Shown here one piece after another: positions 11,014 to 23,460 of a stretch of DNA of 64,000 bases. Numbering within the stretch: position 1 is the first letter of the stretch; every line of letters starts with the position of its first letter. The notes beneath the pieces are model-generated. The model ran no database searches, was not told where the DNA came from, and worked only from the letters and a program-made list of their open reading frames with translations. The stretch is from Linnemannia elongata (lineage: Eukaryota; Mortierellomycota; Mortierellomycetes; Mortierellales; Mortierellaceae): positions 1,116,001 to 1,180,000 of the forward strand of contig JAXBDG010000008.1 in assembly GCA_036320915.1 (NCBI GenBank), in the 5' to 3' direction. The translations under genes and the position numbers were made by a program.

Positions 11014-12808
11014 TCAATCCAGTTGGATAGATCCTCCTGCAGGCATAGCCTGGACTCCACTACTCTGTGTCAAGGGTCCATGTCGCAAAGGAAACACGCC
11101 TCCCCCACCATCATCGCCACGACTGTTCTCGAGTGCAAGTTGAACCTCCTGGATGACATTCGTGAACGCCGAGATGGTCTCACGGCCGTAAAAGAACCCA
11201 TAGCTGAAGCAGCCTACCCAACCGATGGTAAGAAGACCAACACCCACGGTCACCAACAGCAGTGTCCAGCGTGGGTTGAAATTGATCCAGACTGACCCAA
11301 TCATCAGACCCAGTGTCACGAAAAGGAGTAGAGGTGTTGCGATGTACATCATCTGAACGGATTTGGATTGTGCTCGGGCGAGGTGTTGTTGCAGAGCTGA
11401 GAGAGCTTGTTCGAGCAAGTCTATCAAAGAATCGTCCTTGTAGGCGGGAGAGGACGATAGCAGACCGGATGGAGAGATCCTTGGAGTCGTCGGGTCCACC
11501 TTTTTGACAGAGAACACAGAGTAAACCGCATAGTGATCACTCACGTTAACCCACGGCACATTCGACCCACCTCCAACACCCGGAACCTTCTCTTGCAGGA
11601 TAACCTCCGATCCCAAACACTCGAACTCAGAGCTGGCGTTGAAAAAGATATAATCCAACCGTTCGCCGATAGGGTCTCTCGAGATCTCGTTGACCCATTT
11701 CGAATTCTTGGTCCAGGTGTTCAACGGAGTGTCGCAGGATATGCCCAGAAGCGTGACGCCTTGTTCAGGAGTCAGGTTTTTGGGTATGGTCTGAGGCAAA
11801 GGGTGGAGACTACCCCAGCTGTCGGTGACCCCCCCGTGTCGGGTCAGGAGCGCGACTGCAAGGCTTCGGGGAGGACTGTTGAAGTCTCCGAGCTAAACAT
11901 TTTGTTTGTTTGTTTGTTTTGGTGGCAAAGAATAATGCGAAATTAGAAAAGTAAGAGATTTGCCGGGCATGTTGCTTGGACCCTCTTTCTCTCATCACTC
12001 TGTGAGGACAAATACATCTCACTTTTGTGAGACGAAAAAAAATCACAGAGAACAATGAACACTTACGGCAAGGATTCGGCGCCCAAGGCTAGTCGACTGG
12101 CGAAAGAGTTTAGACATCTCCCACGCTTGTGAGATCCTTGCTCCAAGGTACTGATCGTCCGTCCCCACGGGGTCATAAGTAGCATGATACTATCTCGGTT
12201 TTAAGAAAGGGAAAGTGGCCTGATTAGACGTAAAAGTGAACAGCCCAACAACAAAAAGTGAGTCTGAAAAGCAGAAAGCACCATAAAAAAAAAAAAAAGA
12301 ACGCTTACGTGGGTATTAAAGACCTCAATCTCACCAACACCTGGATGGGCCACAACAACGGAGCCACAGGACTTCCCATCATACCAATCGCCCTGCCAGA
12401 CCGGCCAAGGGTCGCCATTGAGAGCAAACCGGGTTAACGAGGAACTGACAATCGGGTACTTTGAGAACGTTGCCAGCCCTGACCCAAAGAGTCCACTGGT
12501 CCAGTGTTTTGCATAAGGGAGTACATCCTTGATAATATCTCGGACAAGAATAAAGTCCTGCGGTGCCCATACTTCTTGCAGTCCAACAATGTCATATCCG
12601 GGGCTTGCTTTCAGTATGTGTTGCCCGATTGCTCGCATTCGGTGTTGACGGTGGTTTGGCAAAAGCAAACCCCTAAGAATAACAGCGAGAATATATGAAT
12701 GATACGGCAAGGAAGAAGCCAATGAAAGAAATAAAAGGCAGCGACATGTGGGTTGACTTACCAGCAGTTCAACGTCAAGACCGAGAGGTGGATATTAGGA
12801 GGCGACAT
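11014..12808 (-). CDS. ISC1: Inositol phosphosphingolipid phospholipase C / neutral sphingomyelinase
   Basis: Exons 12808-12762, 12672-12309, 12189-12067 and 11892-11014 give 470 aa, close to yeast Isc1 (477). The endonuclease/exonuclease/phosphatase fold is clear. LSVLTLNCWG opens it, VGLQEVW carries the Mg-binding Glu49, LGDFNSPP carries Asp181/Asn183, and VSDHYAV carries the catalytic His298. The ERLDYIFF strand is also present. Two membrane helices follow near the C-terminus (about MYIATPLLLFVTLGLMIGSV and WTLLLVTVGVGLLTIGWVGC), as in Isc1 and mammalian nSMase1. The enzyme hydrolyses inositol phosphosphingolipids to ceramide at ER or mitochondrial membranes. The start was taken at MSPPNIHLSVL. 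A longer in-frame start exists upstream at 12970, but its extension looks like leader sequence. The gene starts 291 nt downstream of the kinase's stop, same strand. Confidence 0.9.
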
Positions 12809-13098
12809 TGAGGAGTGATGTGAAACGATTGGAGAAGAGAGGAGAGAATAAAAAACAAAAATCTCAATCCCTTTTCTGCCTTTTTTACAGGCATTCTCTT
12901 GGAGATAGTTCCAACGTGTTTTATTTTCGCTTGTGTGCTGTTGTTTGTTGTTGTTTTTTTGTGTAAACATTCGTAATCAGGATAACCGCATCGCAAGGAA
13001 GCATCCGTCAAAAAGAACTACACAGCATATCAACCACATCCAGTAATGGATGTAAATGTGTTCCTTCCAGGACATCGCGTACTCATGCCCTCCTAGGT

Positions 13099-16000
13099 TC
13101 AAAGGCCACCACGGCGAAGACGGTCCAGCTCCCGCTTCAAAGCTTCATTCTCCCTTCTTAGACTCTCGTTCTCCCGGATGGTCGACTGCAGCTGCCTTTC
13201 CATCGAAACCTGACCTTGCCCACTGCTGGCATTCGATGGTGCTACCGACGTTGACTGAACCTCAATCTGACTGAGTTGGCTCTTGGTCGTCGAAGAAATC
13301 GAGCTGCCTGCTTTCAATCCAAGTCCTGCAAATAGCTCTGTAAGGATCACTCGCTGCTGCTCATTCTGGCGGTATAGCGTCTCCAAGTGGGCATAGACTG
13401 CAGGTGTGCCTTGACCCTCCATGATGTCCACCTGCCCTCTCAACAACGAGGCAGAAGGTGATGTGTTAGGAGTCGAATGCGCAGACCCTGCTACATCTGC
13501 TGAGTTTGAAGAATAAACGAAAAGTAAATAAATGATCTGAACACGTTGCGTGGTAGTGGTGCAGAGCGCACTTGCATTAACCTTAACATATTGCGCTTAT
13601 TACCCGTAGCAGTGTCTCCTGGACGACCTTCTACATTCGACACCTGGAATCGACTCCGTTTGCTTTGGGACGCGTTAGGCGTACCGGAGGCCGAGGCAGC
13701 TGCACTGCTGGGCCCTGTTTCCTGTAGAGACTGAGAAGGTTCGACGCTGAACCGCGAGACCCTGGTTGCTGAGCTTTCCCGAGAGAGTCCAAGATCTCCT
13801 GCCACACGAGACTGGGATGGTTCCCTTGAGAGGATTTGGGTGGCTGAAAGTACGGGCGAATTCAATCCTGTGCCATTCGTAGGTGTCAGAGCGCCAGCAT
13901 GACTGTGATGCACCTCAAATCTCGACTTCCGTTCTACACATGTCAAATACGATTCGTCAGTACGGAGTATATAAGAGACGGGGACGAAGAAAAAGCAGTA
14001 GCGGGCTCATTGTAACTAACCTGACGGACCGAGTTCAAGCGGGGCTCCGATATGAACACCATCCGGGACACCTTCTACTGGTGAAGATGACAAGCTGCGC
14101 GAAGGAGACATAAGAGACTCGCTTCCAGCAGTCTTCATGCTTATAGGTGTTGGCGAAGAGATGTTGAGTGTGGTATCCTTGACACTGAATCGTCCTTTTC
14201 TCACTTCTGGAGTACCAATGGGTTCTGCGCCATTCGAAGAAACTCCAAGGCCGTGCAAATTCTGACTAGCTGGTACAGGGACGGGAGACACGGCGGTGTG
14301 GGAGAGAGATGGGGAGGCCATTCCGCTAGGCGAAAGATGTGATTCTGCGCCATAGTTGGATGTGGGTGGCGACGAGACAGCAGAGCTAGAATCTTCAACA
14401 ACAAAGCGCGACTTTTTGACCGGCTTGTCCCCCGAATGACTTGACGCAGGTGTTCCAATTTGTTGCTGTGAATCGTCCTCGGGCATGCTGTCCAGCGACC
14501 GTGATTCTAAAATGGGAGTTCCCGCGACAGTCGACTCAGTTGTTGCGGTTGAAACTGGACGATCTGGGCGTTCAAAAGTGACAGTACGTGGGCGACGAAC
14601 GGGCTCGTCGGGAGTGTCTTCGGCACCAAAATCCCAGGAGACGCCTTTTTCTGGAATATTGGCCTTTGGTGGCGCCTCTGTAGAAAGGGTAGACGGACAA
14701 TAAGATTGCATTAGTGGTGGCCTTTCCTGGTGGTCATTTTGCTGCTTCAAAATGGTAAAACAATAGGCAGTCGTGGCGTACTCTTGGGAGGCCTTTGCTC
14801 AAGAGGCGGGAGGTTGTGCAGCAACCCAGTGACGAGGTGCGACTTTTTCTTGGCTTGTTTGAAGAATGAGTGATTCAAGAGCTTCTCCGCTGAAGGTCTA
14901 AAGAACGAGCAAGGATATATTTAACCTGGTGTCGAGAACATTCCGGAGCGCGGATGAATATTGCAGTTTTACAAAAGGCGGCTTAGTTACCTTCTACTGG
15001 CGTCCTTTTGCAAGCAACAGTCAATCATTTCCTTGAGCAACTTTGAGTAGCGATGCTTGGTCGACTCTCTGTCCAGTGTGGGCGGATCATTCGAAAGAGT
15101 CAACATCAAGACCTATTCATACGTATAGTAACAGGAGGAATTATAGTTATTAGTATCCTTCATAGGAAAAGGCACAAAGTAGGGTGTTATCGAAGTATCA
15201 TTAGCACTTTGTAACGATACCTTGATAGGAGGATACTTTGCAAAGGGTGCGTGGCCAGTTGCAAGTTCAATGGCAGTAATACCAAAACTCCAGATGTCCG
15301 CCTTGTAGTCATAGCCAGCCTGCTCCATGACCTCTGGCGCCATCCAACAAGGTGTGCCGACAAATGTCTTTCTCTGACCACGTCGGTCGCCATTCTCCAT
15401 GAGCGACGAGGAGACACCAAAGTCGCCCAGAAGGACCGAGCCGTCGTCATCCACGAGTAAATTGCCTGCCTTGACATCCCTGAAAAAAGAGCACGCACAA
15501 AAAAACGTTTTCAGGTTAGATAAGACAGGCTCACTCCTTGATGATTATAAGGAAGAGGACTTATAACCCCCTTTCGACATTTTTCTCCTTCAACTTGCCT
15601 GTGGATATGTCCGTTCTTGTGTAGATAGTCCAGTCCTTGCAGAGCTTGCTTCAGAATGGTGGCGATCGAGATTTCGTCAAACCCCTCGGGATAAGCAGTC
15701 TTCATGATATCGAGGCAAGAACCTGGTATGATGAACAAACAAACACACACCCGGAGAAGAGGAGGAGCAAGATTGCGTGTGAGATATCGCGTTGACATTT
15801 ACAGATTCATGCAGGAGAGCGCGTCCGATAAGAACAATGCTCTACCATGTGCCACGCTCGAGTCTCCTCCAATGCAAGGACAGCAAAGCACACAAGCAAA
15901 AAAAGCAACAACATCACCATCATGCCCGCTCTTCCTTTCTTTTTTGCAGCATGAACTCACCAGCAGAGAGATATGGAGTGACAATGTACAGTTTGCTGTC

Positions 16001-16519
16001 GGTCACAAAGGCACCATTGACGCGCAAAACGTTGGGGTGTTTGCACAATGCCATGACCTGGGTTTCCCTCCGAAGCTCGTCAATTTGGTTGCGTTCAAAC
16101 ATATCAAGGTCAATAACCTTGATGGCGACTCGCCTGTTCAGGGGTTTGTAGTAAGCATTATACACGACCGCTGACGACCCATAGCCTAAAGAGGTTGAGC
16201 ACAACAGAGAACGAGAAAAAAGGCAAAAGCGGAAAAAGAAAAGGTCCAAGCGAAAAAAAACAGCACGCTGGTTAGAGTCAGAGAATCGATATTGACAAGG
16301 CGAGTTTTGTTGGCGGGGACAAACGAAACCAGACCTGAGAGACAAGAACATACCAATGGGAAGTCGAATGTCATAGTCCTCGGGGTTATTGGAGAAGACA
16401 TCGTCGTGTAGGAGAGATGGAGGAGGCAGACTGGAGACGGGGGAGGTGGGCATGTAACCGGATCCACTGTGGATGCTGCTGGGGCGCTTCGTTGACCCGG
16501 TGGATGAGATGCGTTCCAT
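13099..16519 (-). CDS. FRAY/OSR1-like STE20 protein kinase with RFxV-motif tail
   Basis: Nine exons (16519-16354, 16185-15961, 15722-15599, 15479-15221, 15112-14991, 14897-14782, 14677-14021, 13933-13604, 13499-13099) encode 799 aa. The kinase domain spans about 50-312. It has an [12 protein letters not shown] loop, VAIK (K78), HRDVKAGN (D173), DFG (D191), and [12 protein letters not shown], the activation-segment signature of germinal-centre STE20 kinases. A KGVSWDF box follows, of the kind I associate with FRAY-like fungal kinases. The 480-residue tail is disordered but repeats the short motif R-F-x-V five times (R428, R500, R561, R617, R651). It ends in a coiled coil ([19 protein letters not shown]). 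No CCT/PF2 domain is visible. Intron 3 is a GC-AG intron. Expected roles are cell polarity, stress or ion signalling. Kinase call is firm; subfamily is likely. Confidence 0.88.
15480..15598 (-). other. GC-AG intron inside the kinase HRD motif
   Basis: On the sense strand the exon ends CCACAG, followed by gcaagt, and the acceptor is tttttcag before GGATGTC. Joining there regenerates His-Arg-Asp-Val-Lys in frame. The GC donor in an otherwise strong AG|GCAAGT context is the classic minor splice class. Confidence 0.75.
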
Positions 16520-18156
16520 TGTTCGGAGGGTGAGGCCGTGCGAAGGTAGTCCTTGTGGTGATTGTAGTGAGTTTGATGGTAGGAAGGAGTGTTTTTTCTT
16601 ATTTGGCCGTGGGATGAATGATGGAGGAGGAATGTGCAAACGAGAGCAAGTTGTTTCGTACAAGCAAGGTATGTAAGTATGTGTATGGGTGTATGTATAT
16701 GGAAGATTGCAAGTGTGCGTATAATGGGTGAGGGAAGGATGCAACGGTGGAGGGCAAAGGCGGAGTTGAAGTGAGGGAGAGGAAGGGAGGGGAGGGGGGG
16801 AAGGAAGTGGTCGAGGGTGAGAGACAGTGAAAGAAAGACAAGGAACGAAGAAAGGAAGGAAGGAAGGAAAGAAGGAAGGAAGTTCAACTTGCAAAGTGAA
16901 TAGAGAAGGAATAGGCACGAAAAGAAAAACGCTTCAAATGGGTATGGCATGGAGGAACTAAAATTCACGCACACCAAGATGCAGGCAGCATTGGAGGGAG
17001 GGAGTAGCGTGTATATGTTGTCCTTGTGTAGTGCATTCTGCCTGAGCGTTTGCTGTCTGTCGTTCACACTTCTCTTTCGTATGGTTGCTTCCTTTCCACC
17101 CTCTCCGTTCCTCACACCTTTGCTCTCGCTCTTGTTACATCTTCCATCGATAGCGACTTTGACATTCCAACAAGTGTACCTGAGCATTTTTATTTGGTAG
17201 GGTGACATGTCTCACAAACGACATGACATGTGTGTCCCATTGAGCACAGCTAGAAAAAAGGGCTGCGAGAAGAAGACGTTCACCTACACCTACAATCTGT
17301 GTTCCCGATTGGGTGCAACCGTTCTCCTTGCTTTGCTTCCATACCACCATGTTCACCACCTACAATAAAGAGTTTCCGTCATCCGAGACAGCATCCTCAG
17401 GTATTTTTCACATACGTATTCGAAGTCGAGCAAAAATCAACGGGCAGCCACATGGCCGCACTCCTCCTCCCTGTGGCACCTTGCGTCCTGTTCTCCCCTT
17501 GTTGTTCCTTTCATCTTTTATCTGCCTTTATTCACGTTACTTGTAGCAAGTCTCATTATTGTTCTTTGCTGATTCTTGTTGAAGTTCCCTCCCGTTTCTT
17601 TGATGAATGCCACAGGAATACCCCAAGAGTCACACAGGAAGGATTGAAAACAAGAAAAAGAAGTGGCGCTGAGTGGCAATTCACAGAGAGTCCACAGTCC
17701 AGGCTCACAGTGTTTGGTGGCGTCCATCTCTGAAAGACAGTGGGAGACACGTCACTTGCACTTAACGCGCGAAAGTAAAAAGTCAAAATTTTTTCTTAAC
17801 ATTTTGGCCAGTGGGCAACCCCCTTTTCCTCTCTTTCTTCTTTTTCCTTCTTCTTCCATCACCTCTCCGTTCACCTTCCTGTTCCCACCTCTCCGTCTGC
17901 AGCCACTCTCTCCATCACCCTACTTGCTGCTGCTTTTTTTTTCTTCTCCTCCCACCTCCAGACACAAGTAAGCCCTTACACACGTACTCTCCTTTTCACT
18001 AATCACTCGCATCCAATACACTCCCATACTCTCAAAACAAAAAATAACAAGCCCACTTGGACATCACACACCACCTCTCATCAACAGGAAACCATAAAAA
18101 AAAACTGGCTCATATTCACCAGCTCACCCGCTCATATTTACCATAGGATCGCACAA
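16520..18156. other. Divergent intergenic region, no gene seen
   Basis: Shared upstream region of the kinase (-) and importin alpha (+). On the + strand 16740-16890 is purine-rich with a (GGAA)n stretch, and 17815-17960 is pyrimidine-rich. Each is CT-rich in the sense of its own downstream gene. No convincing coding sequence lies between. Confidence 0.6.
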
Positions 18157-20509
18157 ATGGATAAAATCCCAGAGCACCGTTCCCAGAACTTCAAGGCTAA
18201 GAACGCATTCAAGCCCGAGGAGCTTCGCCGCAACCGCAACGAGCTCAATGTTGAGCTCCGCAAGCAGAAGCGTGAGGAGAACCTGTCCAAGCGTCGTAAC
18301 CTCGCCATCGCTGCAGAGTCTGAGGAGTCTGAGGACGAGGGTGTCGCTGCTGCCAACCACCAGGTAATACGACAAGGACAAAAGAGCCAAAAACACACAA
18401 GAAAAACAATCAACAACAACTTCTTTCATGATGGTATTCTCACTCGACTTTCACAGCAGCAAAGACGATGAAGGCACGGCTCAATCTGGACTAGACAGTC
18501 TACCTGCGGCGATGACCCGCAAGCAGCCATGTTGAGGAAGGACTGAATTCCGACTCTGCCAGGAATCCAACTAATGACAACGATCAGGAGCAGGAACCAC
18601 AGTTTTCTTGGCAGCAGACCTCAAGGGCCTGGTTAAGGAACACAGTGAAACGCGAACACTTGGCCTTGGAGGCGCCTCTTGTTTCAAAGGAGCTAGGATA
18701 TGGATACAGTGGCCACAACCACATGGAAAGTCACCACACTTGCTCTTTACGGTGGCTAAACTCGTCTCTTATTATTCGCCGTTAATAGTTCCACGAGCAG
18801 CTGCCCGCCATGATCCAGGGAGTCATGTCCGACAATGTTGATGATCAGCTTGGAGCTACCACCCGCTTCCGTAAGCTGTTGTCAAAGGAGCGTAACCCCC
18901 CTATTGATGAGGTTATCCGTTGCGGAGTTGTCCCCAAGTTCGTGGAGTTTTTGCGCTCTCCTCACGCTGTTGTTCAGGTAACTGCTTACATGCCATGTTG
19001 AAGGGCTAATAGCTTTTTGCTTATCGTGCATTATGCCTGAATTTCATCCGAAAAAAGCTTGACACGGAAACTGATCCCTCATTCGTTCTCCTTGTCCCAT
19101 CGTAGTTTGAGGCTGCTTGGGCTTTGACCAACATCGCTTCTGGCACCTCTGCCCAGACCCAGTTTGTCATCGAGGCCGGCGCTGTTCCCCTCTTTGTCGA
19201 GTTGTTGAGCAGCCCCGTCGCTGATGTCAAGGAGCAGGTATGTACAGCACAAGGGTAGACTAACCGTTTTGCCAGTAACGCATTTGTCGGATTTCACTTG
19301 AGTAAGGACCTAACGGATCGTTTCTGGATATCAAATAGGCTGTTTGGGCTCTTGGAAACATTGCAGGAGACAGCCCCCGCTGCCGTGATATTGTCCTCCG
19401 CGAGAACGCTTTGATGCCTCTTCTCTCGCTCCTCCACGAGAACAACAAGTTGTCGATGCTCAGAAACGCCACTTGGACTCTTTCCAACTTCTGCCGTGGC
19501 AAGAACCCTCCCCCAGAGTGGGGCTTGGTATGTTCAGCAATCCAAGTCTCTCTTCACTGGCAACTGGCAATGGTATCCGCATACAACTTCAGCTCGCTAA
19601 CATGATTGATGAATTTTATAGATTGCTCCTGCTTTGAGTGTTCTCGCCAAGTTGATTCACTCCAGCGACGACGAGGTCTTGATTGACGCCTGCTGGGCCA
19701 TGTCCTACCTTTCTGACGGTTCGAACGAGAAGATTCAGGCTGTTATCGAGTCCGGTGTCTGCCGCCGACTTGTTGAGTTGTTGATGCACCACATGGCCTC
19801 CGTTCAGACCCCAGCGCTTCGCTCGGTCGGAAACATTGTCACTGGTGACGATATCCAGACCCAGGTCATTGTCAACTGCGGAGCTCTCCAGGCTTTGTTG
19901 GCCCTTCTCTCCAGCCCCAAGGACAACATTCGCAAGGAGGCTTGCTGGACCATCTCCAACATCACCGCAGGAACTTGTGTTCAGATTCAGAGCGTCATTG
20001 ACGCCAACATTATCCCTCCTCTGATCAACATTCTCCAGAACGCTGACTTCAAGACAAAGAAAGAGGCCTGCTGGGCCATCTCCAACGCCACCTCTGGAGG
20101 ATTGAACAAGCCCGATCAGATCAAGTACCTTGTCTCCCAGGGATGCATCAAACCCCTTTGCGATATCTTGATATGTATGGACAACAAGATCATCCAGGTT
20201 GCTTTGGATGGTTTGGAGAACATCTTGAAGGTCGGCGAGCTCGAGAAGGAGCAGACTAACGGCGTCAACCAGTTCGGAATCTTTATCGAGGACTGCGGTG
20301 GTATGGAGAAGATCCATAACTTGCAGGCTCACGACAACACCGACATCTACAGAAAGGCATATGCCATCATTGACAAGTACTTTGCTGAGGAGGACGATGA
20401 GGACACTGGCTTGGCCCCTCAGGTCGATGCCCAGACTGGAGCTTTTGCTTTCCAGGCAGGCGGTGCTCCCCAGGGAGGATTCCACTTTGATCCCAACGCA
20501 ATGCAGTAA
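18157..20509 (+). CDS. SRP1: Importin subunit alpha (karyopherin alpha)
   Basis: Exons 18157-18363, 18789-18977, 19106-19237, 19339-19527 and 19622-20509 are all phase 0 and give 534 aa, the usual length. Residues 1-65 form the importin-beta-binding domain with basic [21 protein letters not shown] clusters. About ten armadillo repeats follow, with conserved Trp/Asn pairs that bind the classical nuclear localisation signal: [68 protein letters not shown]. An acidic C-terminal patch ([10 protein letters not shown]) binds the Cas/Cse1 exporter in homologues. The protein carries cargo with importin beta through the nuclear pore. The first intron (425 nt) falls right after the IBB acidic stretch. 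Confidence 0.97.
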
Positions 20510-20831
20510 ACTTGAAGACGCTTTCTCTTCTTTTCTACTCTTTCTTTTCTTCATTCCCCATTTCAATAGTACCCTTTCCCTTTTCTTTCTTCCTTTCTTA
20601 TCTTTTTCCAATTTCCTCAAGGTTCATTTTCCCTCTCTTCTCCCTTTCAAAATCCATCCCTGTTTGTTCTTTTAGTCTGTTAGTGCCACGTACTTTTACA
20701 CTTTGTCCATTTCCTTTCCACCTCTACCCCTTTTTACAGTCAACTACAAATAAAATAGCCCATTACAAAAGGAAAATATGCATGCAAATGAGAATGTATT
20801 AAATGGTTAGTTGTGAATGAATGTGCTGAGT
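20510..20831. other. Convergent 3' gap
   Basis: T/C-rich 3' UTR of importin alpha (20520-20740) running into the 3' end of Ebp2. An AATAAA lies at 20749-20754. Confidence 0.6.
20749..20754 (+). terminator. Putative polyadenylation signal of importin alpha
   Basis: AATAAA 240 nt after the stop codon, in the convergent gap with the Ebp2 gene. Confidence 0.45.
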
Positions 20832-22079
20832 CTACTTGCGTCCGGCGCCGTTCTGACGACGTCCCTTTCCTGGCCTCTGCTTGGCAGCACCACCCTTCTT
20901 GGCGCCTCCAGCCTTATGGGCCTTATGTCCAGACTTGAAAGACGTCGACTTGTTACGCTTGACACTGAATCCAGAGACATCGGCCGAACTGTTGGCGTCG
21001 TTTGATTTCCCGAAACGCTTCTTGCCTCCGAAACCGAACTTTTGATCCTTTTTGTGTCGCTTGCCGCGTGATTCCTGTGTAGAGCTGGAGGAGCGCTTCT
21101 TGGGGTTGCCGTCGCTTGTCTTGTATGACTTCATCTCCTCATCGTCGCTTGCCAATGCCACATCGAAATCGTCATCTGCGTTTGTCGAGTTGTCGTTGCC
21201 CTGGCGCTCTGTTATAATGAATCAGATACAAGCGAGAAAAAGGTTAGGGTGTTGCGTTGACGGTTTTTGTCCTGTTGAACAGCGATCAATCAAAAGTACG
21301 TACTCTTCTTGAGGGCGGTGATCTTATCCAAAGCATCAGCCTTAGCCTTCTCTCTCTCAAGACGCTTCTCCGTTTGAACCTTCTTTCCAAACTTCTTCAG
21401 CTCCCTCTGTGCCTTGGCCCGCTCACTAGCCTCGATCGACGCATTCTCATCCAGAAGACGTTGGCGGATCTTGGCCATATGATCGTCCGTCTTAATCATC
21501 TCTGCGAAATAATCCGAGGGTCGCTCAAAGACGCCACCTTCCTTTCTTATCCTGTCCCGTCCCAGCACTGCGGCCTCGAGGGCTTGGTTGTAGAAGGCGA
21601 CTTCGCGGTTAAGGTCGTCATCGGGGTCGGTGACGTTGATGGCTTGTGTGGAAGTGATCGATTGGGTCTCGGACCAGGGGATATTGGTGGGGAGGGCGAT
21701 CTGTTCACGGAGACGCTTCAATGCAGGCTAGACAGCGAGTGGCGATCAATCAAAAGGTGAGGAAAGCTGTCAGTCTTTGCATGTTCCAAAAACGGTGTCT
21801 ACAGTGACGCCCCAATTGAGAATTGATCGATGAATAGTATCAGACAAGTCGGTATCCTGTGCCTTAGTGCTGCCACAGCTGTTGCAGTGCTTCTGCTTCA
21901 ATGACTTCAGCTTGGTCCTGACAGTGGGTAAGTGGGTTTACCTCGTTGTTGATGGTGACACGCTGCTGGGTCAAGATATCCATGGGACCGTCCTCATCGC
22001 CCGAGAGCATCTCGGTATCGGAGCCCTCGAGGTCCTCGAGTGTGAGTCTTTGTTCGTTTTCGCTCTCTGAGTCGGACAT
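20832..22079 (-). CDS. EBP2: rRNA-processing protein Ebp2
   Basis: Exons 22079-21942, 21727-21304 and 21208-20832 give 312 aa. The N-terminus is short and acidic (MSDSESENEQ, LEGSDTEMLSGDEDG), shorter than in yeast. The conserved core starts at VTINNEPALKRLREQIAL and includes INVTDPDDDLNREVAFYNQAL, FERPSDYFAEMIKTDDHM and a basic coiled coil (LKKFGKKVQTEKRLEREK). The C-terminus is Lys/Arg/Gly-rich with GFGGKKRFGKSN and ends NGAGRK, typical of nucleolar Ebp2. It is required for maturation of 27S pre-rRNA and 60S ribosome assembly. The gene starts 178 nt downstream of the carotenoid-oxygenase stop on the same strand. Confidence 0.92.
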
Positions 22080-22256
22080 GGTTGTTTATGTATGCTGATG
22101 GAGTGAGTGAGTGTGCTAATGGAAAGGAATGAAAAAGCGACCTTCAAAGCATGCTGTTTTTCTTTTTTTTTGGTGTGTTTACAATTTGCTTCAACTGTGA
22201 CCTTGTTTTTTTCCATGAGCTAGGCAAATGATATTTAATTAAGGGCATTGTAGATT

Positions 22257-23421
22257 TCATACCACGACTGAACGGTTAAGGTGGTGCTGGTTGAGCTCAA
22301 TCTGCTTGCGCGTAATGTGAAGACCGTGGAATCCGTAGGGGACGCGTCGAGGGATCTTGACCTTGGCCACAGGCTCGTGCTCCTGCCCAATCCTCTTGGC
22401 ATCAAAGATCCACAGTTCTGTCACTTGTCGGTCAGGGTTCGCGACCAGCCCGTTCTCGATCTGGCTCTCGTCGTAGACATACACCAACAAGTGGCCCTCA
22501 TCCTCCTCCAGCGCCTTGCCATCGGCTCTGGGAAGGTTGGGCACAAATAGGGCTTCGTTACCACCGTATGATCCTCCAAACAAGTGCATACTATGACTCT
22601 CCTTCTCCACCTGCAACAGGTTCTCGGATCCAATCTCCCATTGACCATCTCCTCCTTGGTTCTTCAGCTCACCATTCTTCAACAACTGCTGCTGCTTATC
22701 CATCACGGCGCGGATATCAACCTTCAAGATTCCACCGCTCTTCATGCCTGTACCCGGGACGATATCTATCTTGGCAGCATAGATGTACCGCAAATCAGGC
22801 CGCATGAACCAATCCCAGTTGATCATCGGGAACTCGGACGAGATGGTACTCAGAGTCGTCACTCGCGTCTCCATAGTCTTGAGATCGAACCTGAACAGAC
22901 TCAAGTAGGTTCCATCGGGATCCTGGTTCGCATAATCTCCATCGCCAGGGACCACATACTGCCTCTTAGCTTCCTCAGGAGTCTTGCCGCCACCAAAGGG
23001 TTGTTCCTCCCCCTTAGACTCCCACATATTGATGTAGGATACGAACCTCTCGGACCGTGAGGCGGTCATGTACACGGCCACGACGTTGCCATCCTTGTCT
23101 TTCTCGTCCCAGGAGTTTGCGGTATGGAACATGTGACAGGACCGTGTCTCAAACCAAAGGACCTTGTCCCGTTTACTGTTGAAGTGTCGAGGGATGATGC
23201 CGAATCGTGCAGGTTTGGTCGAGTCGAAGGAGATGAGGGTCTTGACCTTGTTGTAGTGCTTGATGGGATCCAATGTGTAGTTCAGGTTGAGGATACTTAT
23301 GTCGTCAAGGGGGTAGGAAGACGAAAGTGGCACAGAGAGATGACAGAGAAAAGAGAAGAAAGGTTAATTGTTGTGCCCACTGTGGATTTATTTTTCCCGT
23401 TTACCCTCTACTTCGACGCTA

Positions 23422-23460
<39 letters not shown>

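Noticed and set aside
15920..16918. Long minus-strand frame running upstream of the kinase start and through intron 1
   Set aside because: The upstream part is CT-rich leader translated as Pro/Ser/Leu, and the continuous frame crosses intron 1. The spliced model from MERISSTG joins the G-loop correctly.
19616..20620. 334-codon open frame antisense to importin alpha
   Set aside because: Shadow of the ARM-repeat coding exon; no start context or homology.
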